Source: an uncultured Coriobacteriales bacterium (GTDB lineage Bacteria; Actinomycetota; Coriobacteriia; Coriobacteriales; UMGS124). From it: a DNA stretch of 64,000 nucleotides. Each line of letters begins with the position of its first letter. Position 1 is the first letter of the stretch. Below, one piece after another: positions 15,844 through 24,033 of this stretch. A model generated the notes under the pieces. It was given only the letters and a program-made list of their open reading frames with translations. It made no database searches and had not been told where the DNA came from. Location of the stretch: contig CAKUFZ010000009.1 of assembly GCA_934654475.1 (NCBI GenBank), positions 1 to 64,000 on the forward strand, in the 5' to 3' direction. A program made the position numbers and the translations under genes.

Positions 15844-16884
15844 GTGGCTGAAAATGTAGACGCCGCCGATCAGGCGCAGGCGTTGCCCGCGCAGCGCATC
15901 GAGGCGACCGACTTGGGCTTCGCCCAAGGCGATGCCCTGCGCGTGGAGGATGTCACACGCATCCTGCACGTAAGCAGGAACACCGTATATAAACTGGCCC
16001 GCACGGGTGAGCTGCCGTCGTATCGCGTGGGCAGGCAGATGCGGTTTCGCTACGACGACGTGCGTGCGCGGCTTGAAGGCGTGGCTGCCAGCCAGGAGAC
16101 GAAGGCCGCTGTTGCCTCGAGGGCAGACGAGCCGAGCGACGTGCCTGTTCCGGGCGACGTGCTCGACGAGGTGCCGTCGTGGGTGCGCGGCTCCATCGTT
16201 GTGGGCGGCCAAGAAATCGTGGCCGACATGCTGGCGAACTACCTGGCAGGACTGGGCGTCAAGGCGCTGCGCTGCCATACCAACGACTATATGAGCCTTG
16301 CGCGCATGTACACGGGCGGCGCACACGCTGCGGTCGTGGGTCTGTGGAGCGAGCGCGACTGCGCGTACAATGCGCCGTACCTGCGCACGCTTTTGCCCGG
16401 TGTGCCTGCCATTTCGTTCAGGCTGTTCAAGCGCAAGGTGGGATTCACCGTGGCTGCGGGCAATCCCTTGGGCCTGTACGAGTGGGGCGACCTGCTCAAG
16501 CCCGGCGTTGTCATCGCAAACCGCGAGCGTGGCGCAGGCCCCCGCGTGCTGCTCGATGAAAAGCTCAAGTACCTTGAGGCGCGCGCCGATGTCCTGGCCG
16601 GGTACGACCGCCCCGCCGCCTCGGAGCTCGCCCAAGCGCTCATGGTGTCGCGCGGCCTTGCAAACGTCGCCGTCACCTCAGCCAAGCCGGCCCGCCAACT
16701 GAGGGGTCTCGAGTTTGTGCCCATGCAAGACGAGACCGTTGACCTCGTGGTTCTCAAGACGCCTGCCACCGCCTCCTTTATCAAGGCGGCCCGCAGCCTT
16801 TTGCGCACGGCCGCCTTTAGGAGCGAGTTCGACGCGGCGGTGTATGAGACCAGACTTATGGGCGAACCCGTCTACGAATGTTAG
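15844..16884 (+). CDS. Helix-turn-helix/PBP-like one-component regulator
   Basis: About 346 aa from GTG 15844, preceded by GGAGG at short spacing; TTG at 15832 is an alternative. Residues about 35-80 match the excisionase/MerR-type DNA-binding fold (RVEDVTRILHVSRNTVYKL, then LPSYRVGRQMRF). Residues about 110-346 resemble the PBP-like domain of ModE-related regulators (GGQEIVADMLANYL, GLYEWGDLLKPGVVIANRE, GLANVAVTSA). Such proteins sense a small ligand, often an oxyanion such as molybdate or tungstate; no transporter is adjacent, so the ligand is unknown. Confidence 0.75.
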   Translation: MAENVDAADQAQALPAQRIEATDLGFAQGDALRVEDVTRILHVSRNTVYKLARTGELPSYRVGRQMRFRYDDVRARLEGVAASQETKAAVASRADEPSDVPVPGDVLDEVPSWVRGSIVVGGQEIVADMLANYLAGLGVKALRCHTNDYMSLARMYTGGAHAAVVGLWSERDCAYNAPYLRTLLPGVPAISFRLFKRKVGFTVAAGNPLGLYEWGDLLKPGVVIANRERGAGPRVLLDEKLKYLEARADVLAGYDRPAASELAQALMVSRGLANVAVTSAKPARQLRGLEFVPMQDETVDLVVLKTPATASFIKAARSLLRTAAFRSEFDAAVYETRLMGEPVYEC

Positions 16885-16886
16885 GG

Positions 16887-17202
16887 CGGGCCGCTGTGGC
16901 ACGCCATCCGCGGCGTTGCTTTGAGGCTCGCGTACACCTTAGTACGCCACGCCTCAAAGCGCCTTGCAGCTGACGCACCACAGCGACCCGGGGGAGATTG
17001 TTGGGGGTTGGTGGAACGCCAGTACACTGCGCCCCAATCCGCCTTGTGGCTGACGCACCACAGCGACCCGGGAGGGATTATTGGGGGTCGCGGCATGCCA
17101 TCTGCGGCGTTGCTTTGAGGCTCGCGTACACCTTAGTACGCCACGCCTCAAAGAGCCTTGCAGCTGACGCACCACAGCGACCCGGGGGAGATTGTTGGGG
17201 GG
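16887..17202. repeat. Nested palindromic repeat cluster (three units)
   Basis: Unit A (16887-16990) folds as nested arms: CGGG/CCCG, GCTGTGG/CCACAGC, GGCG/CGCC, CTTTGAGGC (16919-16927) with GCCTCAAAG (16951-16959), and central CGTAC/GTACG. The CTTTGAGGC palindrome recurs at about 17113-17153. A shared 46-bp right arm starts at 16961, 17041 and 17156. The 388-bp gap between the regulator and the convergent CmpB-like gene is essentially filled by it. Short ORFs here are artefacts of the repeat. Confidence 0.85.
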
Positions 17203-17212
17203 TTGGGGCAAC

Positions 17213-17251
17213 AAAAAGGGCGCGCCTGCATTGCTGCGGGCGCGCCCTTTT
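17213..17251. terminator. Bidirectional terminator
   Basis: GGGCGCGCC pairs with GGCGCGCCC, with an A-run on the left and TTTT on the right, so it can stop transcription from both converging genes. Confidence 0.88.
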
Positions 17252-17272
17252 GGTAGATAGGCTGGCGAGGTG

Positions 17273-18556
17273 CTACCTCGTGGCGTTCTCGGCGTTCATG
17301 GTCATGGTCTGGAAGCGGTGCTCCATCCAGGCGTCGGGGTAATGCTCGTCGCAGAACTGCTCCACGGCCGTCTCGGCGGGGATGCCCACCTGGCGCGAGA
17401 ACCAGCGGTCGTAGCTTACCAAGGTGAGGCCGCCGTCGATGATCATGAGCACCAAGGCCACGGTCGTGACGGCGTAGCGCCAGTTCCAGGGAATCTTGTG
17501 CACGAGGTCGAAGATGATGGGCATGAGGTACTTCACCCACACCAGGCCCAAGATGCCCCAGGCCGCCATGAAGGCACCGTTCGTGCGCCCGTCGATGGAG
17601 AGGAACGTGCCGCTGTAATCCCAGGCAGTGATGCCGAAGGCAAACTCAAGAAGGTAGCTCACCAAGAACTCGAATGCGCCGCCGATGAGGGCGCTCAGGA
17701 AGAAGATGGGAATCGGGTTCTTGTCGCGGATGCCGTTGAGGCCGATGGTCATGAGCACGGCGCCGAAACCGTAGATGGGGGAGAAGGGGCCGTAGAGCAT
17801 GCCTGCGCGGTCCATGTAGCCCGCACCTCTCACCAGGCAGTAGATGGTCTCGATGATGACACCCAGCACGCAGCAGATGACAAACGTCCAGAACAGGTTG
17901 AAGAAGGTGAGCTTGAAGGGCGCCTTGCCGCCGTACTTCTTGAGATGCTCGAGGCGCTCCTCTTCCCGGCTGCGCTCGTCGAGCTTGCGCAGCTTACGCT
18001 CGAGGGCGCGCTCCTCGGCAAGCGAGGGGTCGAGGTAGATTTGCAGCACAATCATGAAGACGATGGGAAGACCCGTCGCTTCGAGGGCATGGTTCACACC
18101 GCTGTTCAGGATGTTGAGGATGAGCTGGGCCACCAGCAACACCATGATGGTGCGGGCGATCTGTGCGGAGTGACGGCGCTTGTCCTTGACGAGCAGCACA
18201 CCCAGCGCGATGTCGAATCCCGCGATGAGTCCCGAGCTTGCGGCCAGGCAAATCAAAAGCACCAGCACCGGTTTCTGCAGCGAGGTGCTGCCCGTGTACT
18301 GCGTGATGTCGACATTGAAGACGAAGGCGAGAATGATGGCGAGAACGACGGCGAGCAGCTTCAGGATTTCGACGGCGCCCCAAATGATCATGAGGATGCC
18401 GAAGACCTTGAGCGGCACGGGCACCTTTTTGGCCGGAATGGCTTGGCCTTCGGTCATGATGGGCTTGCCGGGTTCGCAACCCTGAGCTTCAGCTGCCGGC
18501 TCGGCTTGTGGCGCATCAACAACTGCTCCGGCAACCTGCTTGTCGTCGGTCGTCAT
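17273..18556 (-). CDS. CmpB-family (PF06541-type) multi-pass membrane protein
   Basis: 427 aa. Residues 1-45 are an acidic, cytoplasmic tail; about 50-175 hold four helices; a charged coiled segment (AEERALERKLRKLDERSREEERLEHLKK, described by position 195-225) follows; and about 230-400 carry five helices with RAGMLYGPFSPIYGFGAVL, the signature of the family annotated as putative ABC transporter permease CmpB. No ATPase partner is adjacent, so a transport role is unproven. It follows a small acidic membrane protein by 43 bp and probably shares its transcript. Confidence 0.7.
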   Translation of the reverse strand: MTTDDKQVAGAVVDAPQAEPAAEAQGCEPGKPIMTEGQAIPAKKVPVPLKVFGILMIIWGAVEILKLLAVVLAIILAFVFNVDITQYTGSTSLQKPVLVLLICLAASSGLIAGFDIALGVLLVKDKRRHSAQIARTIMVLLVAQLILNILNSGVNHALEATGLPIVFMIVLQIYLDPSLAEERALERKLRKLDERSREEERLEHLKKYGGKAPFKLTFFNLFWTFVICCVLGVIIETIYCLVRGAGYMDRAGMLYGPFSPIYGFGAVLMTIGLNGIRDKNPIPIFFLSALIGGAFEFLVSYLLEFAFGITAWDYSGTFLSIDGRTNGAFMAAWGILGLVWVKYLMPIIFDLVHKIPWNWRYAVTTVALVLMIIDGGLTLVSYDRWFSRQVGIPAETAVEQFCDEHYPDAWMEHRFQTMTMNAENATR

Positions 18557-18599
18557 ACAGACGTCTCCTTGATTGTGAGGGGAAACTTACGCTGACTGA

Positions 18600-18848
18600 T
18601 TAACGGTCGTCGTCATCGTCCTCATCGTCATCGTCGTCCCAGTCGTCATCGTCGTCCTCCCACCAGTCCTTGTCCTCTTCGACAGGGTGGTTGTAGAACA
18701 TTTTGTGCGTCTTGCGCTCGGCGAGGAAGGCGATGATGATGAAGATGAGCATACCGCCGATGATCAGGAACACGACGCCGCTCTCCATGCCGAAAAGCGT
18801 GAAATGCGACTCGGTTTCCCAACCGAACAGCCACAAAAAGAAATCCAT
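18600..18848 (-). CDS. Small membrane protein with poly-acidic tail
   Basis: 82 aa from ATG 18846-18848, preceded by GGAGG. A single membrane helix lies at about 23-43 (VVFLIIGGMLIFIIIAFLAE), and the last 30 residues are almost all Asp, Glu and Trp, ending in about 20 Asp/Glu. Such tails can bind divalent cations or basic partners; that is inference. It is the first gene of a likely two-gene operon with the CmpB-like protein. Confidence 0.72.
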   Translation of the reverse strand: MDFFLWLFGWETESHFTLFGMESGVVFLIIGGMLIFIIIAFLAERKTHKMFYNHPVEEDKDWWEDDDDDWDDDDDEDDDDDR

Positions 18849-19023
18849 GGGTCCTCCAGCTGTGGTAGTAACATGCGTGCGATAGCATACCCCCACATTA
18901 GGCTGCTCTAAGGGCTAAAATGACGGAATTATGCGATTCGTCCGACCTTCTCGCCTGTTTGGGAGGGGACGGACACAGTCTTTGCAGCCCTGCAAGGGGC
19001 CGCCACACCACAGGAGGAACGAC

Positions 19024-20313
19024 ATGCACGACATTCGCTTGCTTCGTGAGCACCCCGAGGTCCTCGACGCCGCCATGGCCAAGCGCCACGGCTCTTGGGA
19101 CAAGGAGCGCTTCCTGTCTCTCGACCAGCAGCGCCGCGAGGTGATCCAGGAGGTCGAGACTCTTCAGGCCAAGCGCAACAGCTCCTCCAAGGAGATCGGC
19201 GCCCTCATGAAGGACGGCCGTGCCGACGAGGCTGCCGCCATGCGCGAGGAAGTCGCTTCCATGAAGGACCGCATCGCCGAGCTCGACGCCCGCCGCGACG
19301 AGCTTGAGGGTGCCGAGACCGAGCTCGTGAGCCACATCCCCAACATCCCCGCCGACGCCGCGCCCGAGGGTCTCGACGAGACGTTCAACGTCGAGGTCAA
19401 GCGCTGGGGCACCCCGCGTGACTTTGCGTCCGAGGGCATCGAGGCCAAGCCTCACTGGGACCTGGGCACCGACCTGGGCATTCTCGACTTCGACCGCGGC
19501 GTGAAGCTGTCCGGCGCCCGCTTCACCGTGCTCGCCGGCATGGGTGCCCGCCTTGAGCGCGCCCTCATCAACTTCTTCATCGATACGCACACTTCGCGCG
19601 GCTACCAGGAGTTCTGGATGCCCATCATCGCCAACCGCGCAACGCTGTACGGCACGGGCCAGCTGCCTAAGTTTGACGAGGACCTCTATCACGTGCGCGG
19701 CGAGGACGAGGACATGTACCTCATCCCCACGGCCGAGGTCGTGCTCACCAACCTGCACCGCGACGAGACCATCGACGGCGCCAAGCTCCCGCTGCACTAC
19801 ACGGCGTTCACCCCCTGCTTCCGCGAGGAGGCCGGTTCCGCCGGTCGCGACACGCGCGGCATCATCCGCCAGCACCAGTTCGACAAGGTCGAGATGGTGA
19901 ACTTCTCCAAGCCCGAGGAGTCCGACGCCTGTCTGGCCGCCATGGTCGAGGAGGCCGAGTACGTGCTCCAGCAGCTTGGCCTGCCCTACCGCATCATCAA
20001 CCTGTGCGGCGGCGACCTGGGCTTCTCCGCTCGCCAGACGTTTGACCTGGAAGTGTGGCTGCCCAGCTACAACTCCTACAAGGAGATCAGCTCCTGCTCC
20101 AACTGCGGCGACTTCCAGGCTCGCCGCGCCAACATCCGCTACTCCGACCCGGCTGCCTTCAAGGGCACGCGCCTCGTGCACACGCTCAACGGCTCGGGCC
20201 TGCCCGCCGGCCGCACCATGGCGGCGATTCTGGAGAACTACCAGAACGCCGACGGCACGGTCACGGTGCCTGAGGTCCTGCGTCCGTACATGGGCTGCGA
20301 CGTCATTCGCTAG
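19024..20313 (+). CDS. serS: Seryl-tRNA synthetase
   Basis: 429 aa, typical length. An N-terminal antiparallel coiled-coil arm (about 30-105) is followed by the class II catalytic core: motif 2 TPCFREEAGSAGRDTRG and motif 3 NGSGLPAGRTMAAILENYQ, with TAEVVLTNLH and the serine-pocket region between. It charges tRNA-Ser in the cytoplasm. ATG 19024 follows AGGAGGAAC; an upstream in-frame ATG lacks a site. No T-box leader is seen in the 125-bp upstream gap. Confidence 0.96.
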   Translation: MHDIRLLREHPEVLDAAMAKRHGSWDKERFLSLDQQRREVIQEVETLQAKRNSSSKEIGALMKDGRADEAAAMREEVASMKDRIAELDARRDELEGAETELVSHIPNIPADAAPEGLDETFNVEVKRWGTPRDFASEGIEAKPHWDLGTDLGILDFDRGVKLSGARFTVLAGMGARLERALINFFIDTHTSRGYQEFWMPIIANRATLYGTGQLPKFDEDLYHVRGEDEDMYLIPTAEVVLTNLHRDETIDGAKLPLHYTAFTPCFREEAGSAGRDTRGIIRQHQFDKVEMVNFSKPEESDACLAAMVEEAEYVLQQLGLPYRIINLCGGDLGFSARQTFDLEVWLPSYNSYKEISSCSNCGDFQARRANIRYSDPAAFKGTRLVHTLNGSGLPAGRTMAAILENYQNADGTVTVPEVLRPYMGCDVIR

Positions 20314-20320
20314 GCCTTTA

Positions 20321-20356
20321 AAGGCGGCAGCAGGTTATACTGCTGTCGCCTTTTTT
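20321..20356 (+). terminator. serS terminator
   Basis: AAGGCGGCAGCAG pairs with CTGCTGTCGCCTT (one mismatch) followed by TTTTTT. Confidence 0.92.
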
Positions 20357-20392
20357 ATTTGATGTGCCAGCTGACGCAAGGAGGACGCTCGT

Positions 20393-21505
20393 ATGAATAA
20401 GTCGTTCAAGCTCTTCGCCTCTGCCGCCCTGTCTCTCACTGTGGCGGGCACATGCCTCGCCGCGCCCGCGCTTGCGGCGGGTGACTCGTCTGCCCTGGGC
20501 AGCGCGCTTGACGCCGTTGCGCGCGCGGCCGAGCAGGCCGGCACCGAGCAGGCTCCCGCCGCCCCCGGCGCCGACGAATCCGACACGCTCATCTCCCTGG
20601 GCACGCATATCAACTTCGCCGGCCTTGCCTTTGATGTGCCCGAGGGCTACACCGACGACGAGGATCCCAGTGACGACGTGCTGAGCGTGACCAATGAGTC
20701 GGGCACCGTTTCCATCAGCGTCTACGACATGCGCGAGGTCGGCTTCCCCGCCGACACCGACTGGGCGTCGTTCTTCAGCAGCCTTGCCCAGATTTCCGTC
20801 GCGGGCTACGAGGGCTCCACGGTTGAGGAGCTCGGCTCCGACGAGCTCGGCGAGGGCACGTTGATGTACGCCTATGGCCTGGTCGTGCCCGACGGCGACG
20901 ACACCTACATCATCGTGCAGCTCTATGTGCCCACGGCCGAGGGCGGCTTCACGTTCATGCAGATGGGCTACTCCGCCAACGACGTCACCGACGAGGACAC
21001 CGACGAGCTGACCGAGGTCATCGACTCCCTCAAGCTTGCCGAGGACGACGGTCTCGACATCGACGACCTGGGGACTTCTTCCTGCGGCTTTACCTTCGAC
21101 CTGCCTGAGGGCCTGGTTCCCTATGAGGACGAGGATTACGCCTGGATCGACGAGAACGGCGACATCCTCATCATGACCATGGGCCATGTGGTTGAGGGCG
21201 CCGCCGAGCTGACCAGCGAGGACTATGCCGCGCTGTATGAGGCCCTTACGCCCGAAGGCGACTCCCCCGAGTCCAAGGTCACGCTGCTCGACCGCGACGT
21301 GGTCGACGGCAAGAACGGCCTCGTGTCGGCATACAGCTCTTATGAGGTTGCAGACCCCGACGAGACTGTGTACGCTGTCGTCATCGTGACCCCGGTTCTC
21401 GAGGACGACTCCGTGAGCGTCACGATCGTCTGGTGCTCCGAGCAGGGCGCCGCCAAGTACGGCGAGGCCATTTTTGACATGATGGAGTCGTTCGACAAAG
21501 AGTAA
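20393..21505 (+). CDS. Secreted acidic protein with two similar halves, unknown
   Basis: 370 aa. A clear Sec signal peptide covers 1-28 (KSFKLFASAALSLTVAG, cleavage near ALA-AG). Two beta-rich segments follow, about 60-215 and 220-370, each opening with a similar line (INFAGLAFDVPEGYTDDED; CGFTFDLPEGLVPYEDED) and ending in a helix with IDSLKL/MMESFD, suggesting internal duplication of a roughly 150-aa domain. Strongly acidic, no Cys pair or catalytic motif. ATG 20393 follows AAGGAGG. It is adjacent to and co-oriented with the YbhB-like gene. Confidence 0.72.
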   Translation: MNKSFKLFASAALSLTVAGTCLAAPALAAGDSSALGSALDAVARAAEQAGTEQAPAAPGADESDTLISLGTHINFAGLAFDVPEGYTDDEDPSDDVLSVTNESGTVSISVYDMREVGFPADTDWASFFSSLAQISVAGYEGSTVEELGSDELGEGTLMYAYGLVVPDGDDTYIIVQLYVPTAEGGFTFMQMGYSANDVTDEDTDELTEVIDSLKLAEDDGLDIDDLGTSSCGFTFDLPEGLVPYEDEDYAWIDENGDILIMTMGHVVEGAAELTSEDYAALYEALTPEGDSPESKVTLLDRDVVDGKNGLVSAYSSYEVADPDETVYAVVIVTPVLEDDSVSVTIVWCSEQGAAKYGEAIFDMMESFDKE

Positions 21506-21543
21506 CGGTTCGGTTTTGTCTGTCCGAGAGAGGAGATTCGGCC

Positions 21544-22047
21544 GTGCAGGTCAACGTGCAGCTTGATGAGCAGGGCTACCTGCCCGATACCTACGGCAAG
21601 TTCAGCGCTGAAGCCGATCAGGGCGCGGGCATGTGCCTGAGGTCGTTCCCGTTCGAGGTGACCGACGTGCCGCAGGGCACGCGCACCCTCGCATGGATCT
21701 TCATGGATTGGGACTCCATGCCGGTGTGCGGGTTCCCGTGGATGCACTGGTGTGCGTACCAGACGGGGATTGAGGGCGACACGGTCCTGTTCGCCGACGA
21801 CGTGTCGCGCCTCGGCCAGCCTGGGCTCTTCCAGGGGTACAACAGCGCCGCAAAGCGCGACCCGGAGTTTGGCGTGGGCTACGAGGGTCCTTGCCCGCCC
21901 AATGCCGACCACGTCTACACCATGCATGCCGTCGCCCTCGACGTCGAGCTCGATCTGGCTGCGCCGTTCTGGGCAAACGAGCTGGTGCAGGCCTGCCGCG
22001 GCCATGTGCTCGGCGAGGCCGTGACGCTGCTGCCCAGCAGGTCATAG
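21544..22047 (+). CDS. YbhB/YbcL-family (PEBP-like) protein
   Basis: 167 aa from GTG 21544, preceded by AGAGGAG. The segments SFPFEVTDVPQGTRTLAWIFMD and WMHWCAY (equivalent to the family DPDAP/HW site) and YEGPCPP followed by HVYTMHAVALD match bacterial phosphatidylethanolamine-binding-like proteins. No signal peptide, so cytosolic. Members are often annotated as Raf kinase inhibitor-like; their bacterial function is unresolved. Confidence 0.85.
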   Translation: MQVNVQLDEQGYLPDTYGKFSAEADQGAGMCLRSFPFEVTDVPQGTRTLAWIFMDWDSMPVCGFPWMHWCAYQTGIEGDTVLFADDVSRLGQPGLFQGYNSAAKRDPEFGVGYEGPCPPNADHVYTMHAVALDVELDLAAPFWANELVQACRGHVLGEAVTLLPSRS

Positions 22048-22078
22048 GCGGCCGTCTTCCTTCTTATATATGATGGAG

Positions 22079-22123
22079 CGAGGGGCTCGGCTGCCAGGAG
22101 GCGGCCGAGCCCCTCGGCGTTTT
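22079..22123. terminator. Hairpin between convergent genes
   Basis: CGAGGGGCTCGG pairs with CCGAGCCCCTCG, followed by GCGTTTTGG. It sits after the YbhB-like gene and before the end of the MFS gene. Confidence 0.75.
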
Positions 22124-22185
22124 GGCTGATTGGGCGCGTGCGGTGTCGGTCATGCCTTGTGGGGCCGTCGGTGTGCGGCCGGGGC

Positions 22186-23442
22186 TCATCTCCTCACTGC
22201 ATAGCGCCAGTACGTCGTGAGGGTGATGGCGGCGCAGACAAGCAGAAAGCCCAGCATGATGAGGTAGCTCGGCACATAGGAGCCGCACAGGTCGGCGAGT
22301 GTGCCTGGCACGATGTTGAAGGCGAAGCCGCCAAGCGAGTATGCCACCTGGAAGTTCTTGATGACGCGCGCACGGCGCAGCGGCGTGGAGAGCTTGAGCG
22401 ACCACACGGAGATGCCCACGGTGCCCAGCGACAGCCCGAAGCCGAAGAGCACGGCCGCCACCCAGGCGATTGCCGTGCCCCCGACGCCCACCAGGCAGCA
22501 CATGGCGCAACCTGCGATGAAGATGCAGAAGAAGACGACCGAGCCCTTGAAGACGCCGACGATGTCGAACACCTTGCCCGAGATGGCTTTGGACGCGGTG
22601 AGGCAGCCGCCCGCGACGGCGATGACGGTGGCTGCTTGCATGCGGTCGATTCCGTTTGAGGTGAGCAGGATGGACAGGTAGTTGAACCCGTCCACCGAAA
22701 GCACCCCCAGAAGCGTCATGGCCACCATCATCGCGACGAACGCCCCACGGGGCAGGTCGACGCCGCCCTCGTTTGCCGCCTGCACCGCATGGGGATGGCC
22801 CGGTTTGTGAAAGCTGCCGTTTTCTGGCCGTTCGGGCAAGGAGAAGGGCTCGAGCCCCATGTCTTGTGGGCGATTGCGCAGAAGGACGAAGACCGCGGCG
22901 CCGATGACCGCCGCAATCGCCGACTCGCAGAGAAACGCCGCAGACAGCGAGCTCGCATGGATGATGCGCGCCGCCACGGGAGAGACAATGAGCGAGGCCA
23001 TGCCGCTGCCTGCCGAGGCGATTCCCACGGCCGTGCCCACATGGTCGTGAAACCAGCGTCCCACGAGCGTCGTCATGCAAACCATGCCGCCCAGGCCGTA
23101 TCCCACTCCGGTGAAGACCGCCCCAAGGCAGAAGAGCGCTGTGGAGCGCGCTTGCGAGAAGACGCCGAACCCCACGGCGGTGAGCAGCGTGGCCACGAGC
23201 ACGCCGCGTCTGCAGTCGAGCCGGGTGTAGTAGCGGTTGACGAGCAGCATGCAGACAAGCGAGGTGAGCGTGCGGCATGCCAGCACGACCGAGCCGGCGG
23301 TGTTGCCCACCACCTCGACGATGTAGGGCTGGTACACGCCAAACGACGTGCTTGCAAAGCCCATGTTGACGAACAGGAACAGAAAGCAGCACGCGCAGAC
23401 GACCTTCTCGTAATGAGCGCGTACGACTTGGGGCATGCTCAT
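22186..23442 (-). CDS. Major facilitator superfamily transporter
   Basis: 418 aa with twelve hydrophobic segments in two groups of six split by a soluble loop at about 195-225 (PERPENGSFHKPGHPHAV). The loop 2-3 pattern NRYYTRLDCRRG and the repeated Gly-rich helices fit MFS carriers of the oxalate/formate antiporter (OFA)-like group. The substrate cannot be read. The 210 bp between it and the divergent 102-aa gene must hold both promoters. Confidence 0.82.
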   Translation of the reverse strand: MSMPQVVRAHYEKVVCACCFLFLFVNMGFASTSFGVYQPYIVEVVGNTAGSVVLACRTLTSLVCMLLVNRYYTRLDCRRGVLVATLLTAVGFGVFSQARSTALFCLGAVFTGVGYGLGGMVCMTTLVGRWFHDHVGTAVGIASAGSGMASLIVSPVAARIIHASSLSAAFLCESAIAAVIGAAVFVLLRNRPQDMGLEPFSLPERPENGSFHKPGHPHAVQAANEGGVDLPRGAFVAMMVAMTLLGVLSVDGFNYLSILLTSNGIDRMQAATVIAVAGGCLTASKAISGKVFDIVGVFKGSVVFFCIFIAGCAMCCLVGVGGTAIAWVAAVLFGFGLSLGTVGISVWSLKLSTPLRRARVIKNFQVAYSLGGFAFNIVPGTLADLCGSYVPSYLIMLGFLLVCAAITLTTYWRYAVRR

Positions 23443-23652
23443 GCAAACACCTTCTGGGGCGCCGGGCCTGCTTGCGTCTGGCCGGGCTAGGTCGTGGCTG
23501 ATGTGCGCGCCGCCGGTGGGGTGTCGGTTGCGGCGGCGGTCTCGCTCGCCTGATTCCGCGTGCCGTAGACGGACGGCAGTCGAGCCAACTACACGCTATC
23601 ATGGGGCTTCGCATATCATGTGACGGCACACAACTCGTAACCGGAGGCACAC

Positions 23653-23961
23653 GTGAACGTCACCTATGAGCAGCGGCTTCAAGACTACATGCGGGCAAAG
23701 GGCTTCTGCGCCGTCGTCTTTCAGGAGGTCTCGGCCATTGGCTGCTGTGCTGACTCTTCTGAGCTCTACTCCCGTTTTGCGAAGGCTCCCGAGGCAGACA
23801 AGCTGCGAGCACAGGGTACCTGGCGCATCGTGGAAGCGCCTGTGGGGGAGCTGTTCTTGGCGCGCGGCCTTGAGGTCGACGACGAGGTCATCCTGGGCCT
23901 CAAGAGCTTTTTGGGTGTGAAGGACATCTCCTACAAAGGCATTGCCGCCTGGAAGCTGTAA
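23653..23961 (+). CDS. Small soluble protein of unknown function
   Basis: 102 aa from GTG 23653, preceded by CGGAGGC. Mixed charge, no membrane helix or signal. It has an adjacent Cys pair (IGCCADSSE, near residue 32) plus Cys19. The second half (ELFLARGLEVDDEVILGLKSFLG) looks like a compact alpha/beta domain. It is monocistronic and divergent from the MFS gene. I do not recognise it. Confidence 0.6.
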   Translation: MNVTYEQRLQDYMRAKGFCAVVFQEVSAIGCCADSSELYSRFAKAPEADKLRAQGTWRIVEAPVGELFLARGLEVDDEVILGLKSFLGVKDISYKGIAAWKL

Positions 23962-24033
23962 TCCAGCAAGAAAACCCACCGACGCATCGGCGGATTTTCC
24001 GACACTTCTCTCGCCGGCCCGCTGCCGGTGAGC

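Noticed and set aside
16921..17342. Short ORFs in the intergenic repeat cluster
   Set aside because: They consist of the repeat units themselves, read in several frames, with no ribosome site.
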